DNA of 64,000 nucleotides, from NCBI GenBank assembly GCA_034440635.1, contig JAOTON010000386.1:124001-188000 (forward strand), given 5' to 3'. The notes beneath the pieces are model-generated. The model made no database searches. It was not told the origin of the DNA and worked only from the letters and a program-made list of their open reading frames with translations. The position numbers and the translations under genes are program-made. The stretch comes from Lepas anatifera (taxonomy: Eukaryota; Arthropoda; Thecostraca; Lepadidae). Positions 25,801 to 37,800 of this stretch are shown here, piece after piece. Within the stretch, counting starts at the first letter, position 1, and every line of letters begins with the position of its first letter.

Positions 25801-28800
25801 AAAATATAAATATTTGGCCACAAAATGGCCAGCCTCGGCAACCCTGATTCTGCCGCAATGTATTCGAAATGAATAAACTATTTTCTTATCTTTCTTTATG
25901 AGTATAGCAAGGTAAGCAAATTCCTAAAGTATCGAACATATGTGGTTTATAGTCTAAATCGAGACAAGTTTCTATGTACATACCTACTATGATGAGTGGC
26001 TGTTGCTGTCAAAATCATCTAGGATATGTAGTGCAAAAACCAGTTTATAATTTTTGGGGCTTATCGACGCACCAACTGTCAGGGTCATATGGTGTCGCCA
26101 ACTCTTTCTCTGTTAGAAGGGTTTCTTGGGAGCCAGTTTTTATTCTGACGAAGGGCTGGCCTAATATATAATCTCTCCCCATTTACAACATCAAGGAATC
26201 GATGAGAAAAGCCAACTAACATCTTATAAACTTAACAGAAAAAAATATGCAGCGATCTCACCATAACTTTTACCAATGCTACCACCACAATAATAAATAA
26301 ATGGGCAAAGCACTTCGCAACGCCACACCAGCAACCAGTCTGATTCGCTGTGACTACATCGGATTCCCCTAATCCACGAACGAGCTCTGAGCGCTGATAA
26401 CTGCCCGCGTGTGAAATGAGAGCATCGTGCAATCCCCGGTACTGGCTGAGCTTCCGGTCGGATAAAACACGATGTTTTATTGGTTTTAGGTTATCTCCAG
26501 CGTTGTAATTAGTTGGTAATGAGACTGATTTGCCGGGATTTCCCGTAACTCCGCGCTTTGTCTCGTTTTTGCACGACGGAGTAGACAGCCACTGGTGGAA
26601 ATTCTTAACCCGCGCCCCACCGGGGGGTCCGGCGCCACCTTCGCCCCACCAGGGGGCATCGATGGCCCCCCTCTAACTCCGAAAATATGGGCGTTAGCGC
26701 AAACCTTCAAAGTGCAATAGAAAGCTCGCGTGAATTCAGTAAGAAATTACTTGACATGTTTTAGTGCTCAGGTCAATGGTTTGACCTCCAGAGGTCAAAT
26801 TAGGTCAAGATCGGCTATTTTCACTCAAATATGCAATGCTTAAGAAAACTGGGCATAACTCCCATGCCATTAGAGCTATTGAGATCTGGTTAAGTAAATT
26901 TGATAGGAAATTGCCAGACCTTTTTCCGCTATGTGGAGCGTAAAAACCTCCCGCCAGTGGTATGACCTCCAGAGGTCACCTGGTGACCTAATATGACCTG
27001 AGGTCACGAAAGGTCAGAAAGTGACCTTGTCGTATATTAAATGAAAGCCAGTGACGAGACAAACACAATGGTGTTTGTTTCAGTGCTCTAGCTTAATTAG
27101 GTCAAAAGTTATTGTCAAAATACTGTTTTTGACCCCTGGTTACCTTGAATGACCTTGGAAAGGTCAAAGGGCAAATATGACCCCTGGGATCCGTGAAAGG
27201 GTGTCCAAAAACGCTGTTCTGCGCAGTCTGAGTATTTGCAATCATTTTTGTGGCTTTTAGATCATGAGACAGCTTTTCCCATGCTTTTCTAATGGGAGAG
27301 GTCGCCTCGTGACCTGACCTCAGGTCACGAAATCGAAAAATCCTGGAAATACACGTTGTAGACCCTGGAAGGGTCATGAAGTGTAGCAAGTTTCAAATCT
27401 ATCGACTACGAAATGTAGCTCTTATAGAGCTTCAAAGTTGAAGTGAGGTGACCTTGGTTGACCTCGCCTGGTGACCTGACCTTAGATGACCCGGGGTAAA
27501 GAATTTTCAGGGATGGTGGGAAAATGATGATTTGAGAGATAGAGCCCTCAACCGCGGTGCTGGGTCTCGTCGTTTTTCTGCTATCTTGAAAACAACCCTA
27601 GGGGAGGCATCGATGGCCCCCGCCGGTGGGGCGAGGGTTAAGAATCTGAATAATACATATTGGTAAAATGAATCCCAACAAAGAGTAAAGAGCGATAACA
27701 TCGTGGGTAAAATATTCCACTATGCCTGCATCAGTTGCTCTAATCAACGGGAAAGTCTCAGAAATTGTCAACCGCCTAGAAATGCTTTTATCTTGTAACG
27801 TGCTTTGCCTTCTGTTCTCAAACAATTTATAGAAATCAGTAAAACCATTATAGATTGTTTTCAGTCCTTCGCTTGCTGACCAAAGCTAAGCCACGGGAAG
27901 TATGCGTCAATCATGGATACGATAATAGCTTGATTCACATTCCTAAAAAAACTTGAATATTTTCTGTCAGTCATCACAACTTGCGCCAAGGTCAAATAAA
28001 AGCGATTCCAGGGAATTCAGAACCCAGTGGCGTATCTGGACTGGTAGTTGGTGGAGAGGGTCCATATCGACAACCATGAAAACAGTATCCATTGAGCAAA
28101 TTGAATAGTTTGGAAGACTTGCCCCCTCCCCTGGCACTGCTGGCGGTGGAGCCTCTGGTGCCGGTTCCGGTTTGGAGCCGCAATTGGAGGGCGGAGGTTC
28201 CGGCGCCACAGGGCTAGGCAGCTGAACGCTCGGGGGAATGCCGGACACGCAAATTGCTGCTGGGCACTGTGCACCCCTGGCTTTGTTGTTTTTTGGTCAC
28301 CTGGTCACGCCTAGGTAAACAAGTAGATTGCATGCGGACCACGCACTAACCTTTCAAGGGCATGCCTGATCTGTCGAGTGAGTCACTTTATGCGTGTAGG
28401 TAATTCGATTGCGCGCCTCGGAAATGGGCCGTAATTTGGCCCAGGGGCTGAATAATAAATGATAACAACACACTCTGATGTAGTGCTCCCTGAACTAAAA
28501 ATGTACACGATAGGCTTGAAAATGTTTGGCTCATTACTAGAGGGCTATTGCTCATTTAACAACTTTTTGCTGCTCTCCTGTGATTTGTTTATTTTTTCTC
28601 GCTTTTATTTGCATGCTCTTGCAAATACTTCACCAAATGTGAGATATACAGCTGCCTGTTGCTCTGCGATGGGGGTCTACGAGTAAACCACACTGCTTGA
28701 ATGATCTAGCGCGCAACAGTCCGATGGTATAATAAGGACCAAAAACTGTCATGCTTGGTGGGTGCAGACTCAAGGCCTGGGCGTAGTTTGATTTGCACCT

Positions 28801-31800
28801 GGATCCTGTGGATAATTTCCTGAAGGTTCAGAAAACAACGGCTCTGTCAATTGGCACGGCCCATCTGAGTTCATCACCACATTACTATTGCGGGCTTGAT
28901 GTAGGAAATCTGCCGAAATTGAATGGTGCCACTCCGATATGGTATTTCTATCCACCTGTTAATCTCGTGTTCTGTCTTCAGAGGCATTCCAGCCCTGTAA
29001 CATTACGGCTTCGGATCAGGTCAGTGACTTTGTTTGCTGTGGACAGGCAAGACGTTTCATTGCACGATGTAGCCGATCCTATGTTTTGTATAGACCTATG
29101 TATATAGGTGAGAAGCAGGGTTAGCTGTTCAAGTCTAGACTTTTCCTTTTTATATATACTCATGTGATTTCAATTTTATGATTCAGCTGAAATAAGTTCA
29201 AATTGCAACGTTCCTTTGTCTTTTCTACTTGTGTGGCTGGTATAAGCTATTGTTCTTTAGTGAGGTTCGGTGAATATTTTCTTTTTCAATTATCATATCT
29301 AAACTTCTCCAAGGACCGATGGAACAACAAACTTTGTTTCATGTGTGACAGTGGCTCAGCAAAAACATTCAAGGTAATCGAACCACTATGCTAGGTGAGA
29401 AGTCACTTATTTTTAGTGCACATTGGCCTATTAAAAAAATTAGACAATAATCTTGGCATGCTTTATTTCTACGTTTTTCTTTACCTGTTCTAGTATAATT
29501 AAATCCCTAATTATTGTATTTGTTTCTTAAAATGTTTTCCTTTGGACCTCGAACGAGCATTCCCGCTCCACAGAAGTCATGTCCATAAGTACATTCTAGC
29601 ATTCAGTGGTGCAAAAAGTGGTTCTGATTTCGACTTAAGATATGTATGAGAACGTTTTTAATCATTCCTTGCGCTTAGATTCACCAGCGATGCTCCTTTT
29701 TTAGTCGTTCTACATCTGACAATTTTTTTAAGTATGCATAACTCTACTTGAACATTTACGAACAAGTACATACCTAGCTGCGTTAACACGAAAGACGCCG
29801 GCACTCTGCTCTGGTGACGGCTCCAACGTCGACTGGAGCTGACACCGGCCATATGTGGCTAAAGCCCCCTGAAATACTTATTTTACTTTAAATGCTACAA
29901 TAAACCAGATGTTTCGGAAATTGGGAAGGTGAGCCCCTTGGAGGTGATCTTAATGAATGATAATGATTTTAATGGCACGTTGCTTTGCTCTCCATTCTTA
30001 TCCCAACATTGGCTTCCCGCAGGTTCAGCAGGCCACCGCAGAATGTGAGGAAGAGCTGAAGCAGGAGCTGGAGGGTGGTGCCAATGGTAAGAACATGCAC
30101 CTGAGGCCTACCAGCATACGTCTCTTGTGATAATGAATCATTGAAACCGCTCGCTTCTGGTAGATAGCAGAGATATTGAAGTACTGTATCTGTAAAGATA
30201 TATACAATGTATGTATGCATATACATTGGTATGCAGTGGCGGACCCAGGAGGACAAAAAGACATTTGCCCCCCCTCCGAATGAAAAGCTGGGGGCAAAAC
30301 TATGTTTTTACCCCTCCCTCCAAAGCTGTCGACCTCCTTGCCCCGACTCCTTTTTAGTTTAAAAACAAGGTATTGGTACCTCAACTCTTAACTTCGAACA
30401 GAACCAGCCAACTTCAGTGTAAACATTGGGCCTTGGATAGTAAAAAACGAGCATCTTGTGGCCACATCTTTCACCCTGTGACGTTTTCCGGACTTGAGTT
30501 TGCCCCCAGAACCTAACATGTATGTATGTATGTATGTAATAATAATTTTTGGGGCTTATCGACGCACCAACTGCCAGGGTCATATGGCGTCGCCAACTCT
30601 TTCCTGTTGGAAGGGTTTCTCGGGAGTATGTATGTATGTTTTTCCAGAATCACCAACAGGCATGGTCACCCACTGACAGGTGAAGTCAAAAGGTTTAAAA
30701 CAATAAATATCGATACAGAAACAGGCACAGTCAATCGTCATTATCTCCTGTCACGTAGGTACAAAACAACGCGTTTCTTGAATTCGGTGACACTATAGTA
30801 CCACACATCTACATTGCGATTTGCATTTAAAAAGGCGTTGCACGCCTTCGGTATTCGACAAAATAAACCGTTTCGGACGGTATTTATCCGGGCGTACATG
30901 ACATGAAATGTAGCTCTGGTGCGGAGCTGCCGGGTGGGCACAGCCAGTGGGAGCTTAGAAAGCAAGAATGGACAGTCTACTTTGTGGCGATGGACATCTC
31001 TTATAAACATCAAATCCATCTGCTCTCGTCGGGCCGCTAAAGAGCTCATTCCACAAATATCCATCAATTCCTCATACTGGAGTGAGGGCCCTACCACTCG
31101 ACATCGAGCACACAACCACATCAAAAATTTATGCTGGACACGTTCAATCCGTTTCATGTGTACGCCAGCTGCTCCACCCCACACCACGCTACAAAATTCC
31201 AAAATTGATCGACTTGGCACGTATGTGCTTATCACAGATTTTTTGCTCCATTCATTGAACGCTCGCCCGCTTTTGCCGGTCTGCAAAGACCTCATAAGTA
31301 AGCCCAAGGCCCTATTGGCCTTGCAAACTGTGGTGTTCACGTGTTCGCCGAAAGTTAGTTTTTCGTCCAGAAAAACGCATAGATCACGCATCACTGACAC
31401 TCTTTCTAATTCTACCCCGCCTATAGTGTATGTGCCAGTGACAGGAGCACGTCTCAGGGATAAAGTTAAAATTTTACATTTTGCCGGGTTTAAAGTCAGA
31501 CCCCACGACGCAGACCAGCAACAAAGGGAGTCCAGCTGTCTCTGTAGGAACTCAACATCTTCGTCGCTATCAATTTTGCGATACATTTTCACGTCATCCG
31601 CGAACATTAAGGTGTATGTCTGAACAGCTTCCGGCAAATCATTAACGAAACAGGCGAACAGCAGCGGCGATAACAATCCACCTTCCGGTGTCCCCGATGG
31701 ATCAGGCATCCATCGCGAGCACTTGCCCTTTACAACGACTCTCTGCTGCCTCCCAGACAGATATGACTCACACCATTTAAATGCTTGGTCCGAAATATGA

Positions 31801-34800
31801 AATGAATGTTTAAGTTTGTGAAGAAGCAGTTTATGGTTCACACTTTGGAAGGCCGAACTATAGTCTGTGTAAATCACATCCGTCTGAGAGCCAGCCGAGA
31901 CGTTGCTCCAGGCAGTGTGCAACAACGTGCTCAGGTTAGTGGCGCAGGAGCGTCCGGGCATAAAACCATGTTGTGTATTGGATAAGACGGGTTCCACATG
32001 CTGAAACAATGCAGTAAAAACAACTCGCTCCAGTACCTTACTAAAAAGAGGTAGAAGTGAAACTGAGCGATAATTGGATGGCACGGTTTTACCACCTTTC
32101 TTGTGTATTGGAACGATATTTGCGCGCTTCCATGTCTGGGGGAATATTCCTTGCTCGAACGACAGTTTATACAATTTTGCCATAGGCACAGACAGCTCAT
32201 CCGCACATTCATTTATAACACGAGTACTGATATTGTCCGGTCCACATGCTTTGTGCGGGTTAACACTGCTAAGTATTTCTCGGATAATTTCCTGAGACAC
32301 GTGGAAGCACCGTAGTGTCTCCAAGTCATAATCAGGAGCTCGCGGAAGCTCTTGTACTGTCGGATCTGTAAACTTAGCAGCAAACGCACGGTTTAGTAGC
32401 TCCGCTTTTTCACGGTCGTCGGTGATAATATGGTCTCCATCCACAAGATGCGATAATTCACTTTGTTTACCCTTGAAACATTTCAGATAAGTCCAAAAAC
32501 TCTTAGGATTAGTTTTAAGATCATCGATCAGGCCCTGTAAGTACTCATAAAATCTCGAGCACATATAGTTAAGTTGTGGGAAAATCTTTCACTGCGAAAG
32601 GTTTTTTTGCTCTTTGTTTTTCAGCTTGGGCTACCCCGGAAACCCACTGTGTACTTAATTGAACCAAAATCTTTCACTGCATGATGTTTTTTGCTTTGGC
32701 CTGCACCCCACAAACCTACCGGCCAGATCCACCACTATTGATATGTATTTTATTCCTGTATGCTTGCACATGTATATTATGCATGTATGTACATGTTTAC
32801 TGAAGGAACATCTGACAATCGACTATTTCCAAACTTGAACCATACGAGGAAGTTGTTCAAGTCTTAAAATCTGTCGTCTCTGAATTTTTGCACGGATGAC
32901 CTAAGGTGTCACAATCTTTTTGGGTCAACCCATTATACGCAGGGGAAAGTGCCATTATTACGCACACCTTACGGAAAAATAGCAATTGCTCTAAGATGGG
33001 GTACTCCTGAATCATGGAACTTTGCAATGTGGTAACTCAATGTGCTGCCTAACCTCTGCCAGGATAAAAGTTTCAGCTAGGGATCGGATTTTCGAACAGT
33101 CTGCATTCGTGACATATTAGAAATAGGGTGCTTTATTACGCACACCTCGTCGAATTTGCGTGCTAAGTTATACACGTCTGTTACTGACCTTATTTAAGAT
33201 ATCTGGTTATTTTATTATCGTAGTGTATTGTATGGTGGTACCGTATTTGTTTTGATTATCATGTCTGAGATATTGATTTTTCATTATTTTATTCAATTTT
33301 TGTATTTTTCTCAAACTCTACAGCTTAGCATGGCATGCCTAAAATACAAGCCATAGAAAACATTGTTTCATTGTCTTTTTTTGCTCACAGAAAGCAGGCA
33401 CCAACAGATTTGAAACAATCCAGAAACATTCCTTCTCATTATCGCAATATCACATACACTGAATCTGTGCAGTGCCATACTGCTTTGCCTGAACTCCTCG
33501 GGCACAGCTCAAGGGATACAAAAGGTATATTTTTGTGATGAGTTTTAACCACTCATCTGTGTCAATAAGGCTAAAAAACAGATACCTAAAACACTGGCTC
33601 GGCGGCCCCATATCAGCTTAGGGGCCCTTAGCCAAACTCAGAGAGCCCTAGATCAGCTCATGTGGTTAGAAAATAACTAAAATTAGAACAGATCAGGGGC
33701 TCCAGATCAGCTTAAGGCCCTCAGGCAGGCTTAAGGGGCCCAGCACAAGTTCAAGGTGCACTGATCGGCTCAGAGAGTATCAGGAAAGCTCAGGGGCCAG
33801 GTCAGCTCAGGGGGCCGCCATACCGACTCAAAAGGTTCCGCAGACAAACCTTTGGGGTACTTTAATTTAACCTTTGATATTACAGTAAAAAATGTGGTTA
33901 CCCAGGGGGCCCACCAAAGCAAAGTGGTGGGAAAGGGACAGAAGACAATGACCCACTTTACGCCTATGTTGGGCGATTTCCACGTCTACGTGGACATTTA
34001 CCATGCATAGATGTGCGGGTCCCTGGCAGCTATTTTAAATATAATAATATATTCATAGTTCATAGCGGCATTTCGGACCATGCCTATGGCTGCAAATGTG
34101 ATAGAGGTGGATACATAAAATAATTTGCTTAACAATATGGGAATTTCTTTCTAAAATAAATCATTTTCATGCAGAATGCATGCCAAGTTCGACATGTGTG
34201 TAATTAGGAACGCTCAATTTGCGTGTGGCGTCTGGTTGCCTTGCTGCAGTCGATTAGCGCGCTCACTTGGCTCGGCCTACGGTATTCTAAATGTGCAGGG
34301 TGTCGTGGGTTCAAGCCCACTCAGAGGCAGGATTTGGCGCCCTGCCCTAGCTCAAGCCTAACTGATTCCCCTTTCCCTCCAACGCCATATGACCTCAGCA
34401 GTTAATGTGTCGTAAAACCCTAACATTTTTATTAATATTCAATTCGTGCGTAGTTAGGACCCATGCCCCAAAGACGCACAACCTTGCTTTTTAAGTATTT
34501 GTGGTCGACCCAGCCGTGCAGCATCGAAAATATCCCTAAGAAATGTAAAGACAGCTCTTTTCTGTTCGTTTTGTCGCTAAAAATGAACATGCCTAAGCAA
34601 GATGAATTTTAAGTAAACGATGAAACTCGAGATATTGTAATTAGCAAGACACCATTTGTCACGAATATTAGAACATGCCATCAAACTCGCGATTAAAACC
34701 GACATCGCCCACTTGCATGTCCGTACACGCTGACGTCGCAGCAAAGAAATACCGCCGACTGCGGTAAACATAGTCAACTGACTGGATTTCGATTCTACTA

Positions 34801-37800
34801 TCATCCAGGAGCATTTCTCTTACAGTCATGCGTAATTAAGCACTGCGCGTAATATGGACACTTTCCCCTATACGGGTATACATAGCGAGGACTCCTTTTC
34901 GGAAATCACTGGCCAGATCAAGCTGGAAATTATCATGTCATGTTTCTAGATCGTTCCTGGTCATCAAACTAAATATAAGAATTGACCTCTCAGAGGGTAT
35001 CTGACGTCACTTTAGGATGATCATTTCGCAAACAAGTCATTGGGAATCAATTGATATGACTTATGAGCACTTCAGCTTAACATGTTACCCCTACCTTGGT
35101 TGATGTCAGGTAATTTTCACCAGTTGGCCTGGTATGGTCATATTATACACATTTCGACTCGTCACGATGGGAAGACTTAAATACTGTTTGAATATCCTCT
35201 TTAAGGCTTCTTCATAGCGTTTTTGCAGCAATTTTCATCCGTGCGGACCGGTCGTCCGCGTCACCCGCCAACCTGCTCGCATTCGAGATAGACGGGGCAC
35301 TTCTGCAGTGGCTCAAGTCATACTTAAGTGGAAAAACCAGAATAGTGCAGATAGGTGAAAGTAATTCGTCACCCAAGGCATTGAAGGTAGGTGTTCCTCA
35401 GGGGTCAGTCCTAGGGCCCCTCGTGGCAGTTATGTATGTACTTGAATGGTCTAATTGGCCACACAGAAAGTGATATTTGCTGACTTGTGTTCTTTGCTGA
35501 CGACAACTACTTTCACGCCAGTCATACTCCACATGATGTTACTGAAGTGCAGGGTAAGCTTCGAAAGGACCTACACTCAATTTTGACTTATGGCCATAAG
35601 TGGGTTATCACCTGCAATGAATCTAAGACCAAACAACAAACGTTTTCTCACAAAAGCAAAGTAAGCGCTCCTTTGCTCAATTTCAACAGCATTCAAATCC
35701 CCAAAAAACAATCACATAAACACCTAGGACTGACACTTTCAACTGATCTGAGGTTCAAGTCGCATGTCAGCAAAGTTCTCCTGAAATTCAACAAAACACT
35801 AAGCCCCTGTATCCTATAGCAGACTTGCTCCCCAGGCAAACACTAAAAAGTATCTACAAAACTTATGTAAAGCCACATCTAGACTACTGTGACACAGTAT
35901 ATCACGGTCATCTGGCCGAGTACGACAAGTGTCGTCTTGAAAAGGCCCAGTACAGAGCTGCCTGATTAATAATAGGAGTGCCGCGAAGGACTTCGAGAAC
36001 AAAACTGCTTGAAGAGATTGGGTGGTATACACTGGAAAAACTACGGGAGACAAATGGAATTCATCTCTTCCACCGTATCAAGTTTGATGACAAGAGTGCC
36101 CCAGTATATTAAAGACTTAACACGCGCATTGACGGGGAGCGGGTACCCGCTCCCCCTCGGGTTTTTCACAGATAGCAGAAAAACGGCGGCACTACGCGCC
36201 GCCGTACTTGATATGCCTTTTCCCTCATCATTTTTACAACTTCTGTGAAAATTTTAAGGTTAGGTCATCTCAGGTCAGGTCACCAGTACAGGTCAAGTGA
36301 TCTGACCTCAAAAAAGTTTAAGATAGCATAAGTCGGAGCAGGGTGAACTTATCCGATTGAAACTCATACCACATAATGGGCCCACCGAGTTCTCTAAAAT
36401 TAGTTCCGTTATCTTTGATATCGATGACCTAAGGTCAGCTACGAGGCATGACCTCGCCATTGGAAATACATGGGAAAAATGGTTTTTACTGAATAACTCA
36501 GTAACAGATGGCGATAGAGCGTTTATGTTAGATGAATTAGACTTGCCTTGGCTTTGCAGTTCTAATCATATGCATTTTCTATAATTTGACCCTGACCTGA
36601 CCTCAGGTCAGGTCAAATCCTTGATTTGACCTAGCAAGGTCAAATTATATATCATTCGGTTTGGCTTCCTGTGGGGATTCATATTGTTTAAGTCGTTTTG
36701 CTCTATCTTTACTTGTTCAGATGTAATGGCCGAAAATCTTAATTTACATGTTTTCCCTATGACGGCATGTTTTGACCTCTCGTGACCTTAAATGTGACCT
36801 GACAAAAAAATAGTTCTAATATTTTCGATAGAGAAGTGGATGGGCTACCCAACGCCGTTACCGTTTTTTCGCTACCTACCGTGGTGCTCGAGATCCTAGG
36901 GGGCGGGTACCCGCCCCCCGTCAAAGCGAAGGTGGCTCAGACCCCCGTCAATGCGCGTGTTAATACTGAATCCCAGACATGTTGATACTTCCAGAGTCCT
37001 CATAAAAACACTTAACAACTATCTTACAAATCTAGCATCCAGCACATCCTCCTGCTCAAACTCTTTTGTTCCCCGAGTCACAAGAGTGTGAAATAGTCTT
37101 CCGCAAGTGTTGCGGCAAACAAGCAACCTTTTCCACTTCAAAAAAACAGATTTTAAAAAGTGGCGTCCCTGAAACTCCAAAATCTGGTTTTCCTGAGGTA
37201 CGAGACTGGGCAACAGACCACACACACAGGTTAGGCTTGAATCGTTGGCACTGAATGCTCGCAGACATGCCCTTGGCAGGTCTGACTCCCCATCCTGCGA
37301 CTGTGGTCGTCAAAGAGAGGACATTAAACACTTGTTCCTAGCTTGCCCTCATTACGATGGGCTCAGGGCTGAGCTATTTCTCGAACTCTCCGGTATCCTC
37401 CATATAAATTTCAATGACCTGCCTATTACCACACAAATCAGCACCATAGTTCTTGGACCTAAAGACAAAAGACTTTGCAAGATCACCGCAACAGTTGTAC
37501 AACAGTTCCTAGTAAACACCAACAGGCTTTAGATTCGTTCGAATTCATGGTGGGGTAAAAATTATCAAAATCCTAGCTGCCTCCAGATTCACGCAGGGAA
37601 GCATCAATACTGGGAAGTATTTACTAAGGGTGGAGTTGGTGAGGGAGCGTGGCGCCGTGGCTAGACGGGAGGTACGGATGATTTAATGTGGTAAGGAAAC
37701 AACATTTTAGAACACATTAAAGGTAATTACTCGTGTGTTTATAATCTGTGTTTTTGTAAAATAATTTCCAAACGTGCTTTTGCGTGTGTGGGTGTATGTG

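Larger units (their letters stand above)
32941..34869. mobile_element. DNA element with AGGGGAAAGTG terminal inverted repeats
   Basis: The left end AGGGGAAAGTGCCATTATTA and the inverted right end AGGGGAAAGTGTCCATATTA pair over about 30 bp (both continue TACGC.CA). Inside are a GGGGCCC satellite (33590-33850) and a SINE (34215-34430). No transposase is recognised, so it looks non-autonomous. Flanks share ATACG but the exact target duplication is unclear. Confidence 0.6.

Noticed and set aside
27967..28248. Pro-rich minus-strand frame as a host gene
   Set aside because: 93 codons, low-complexity N-terminus, no recognisable domain, no clear splice partners.
34215..34330. A functional tRNA gene at the SINE heads
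   Set aside because: Box A and box B sequences are present, but no acceptor stem closes properly and the SINE tail follows directly.
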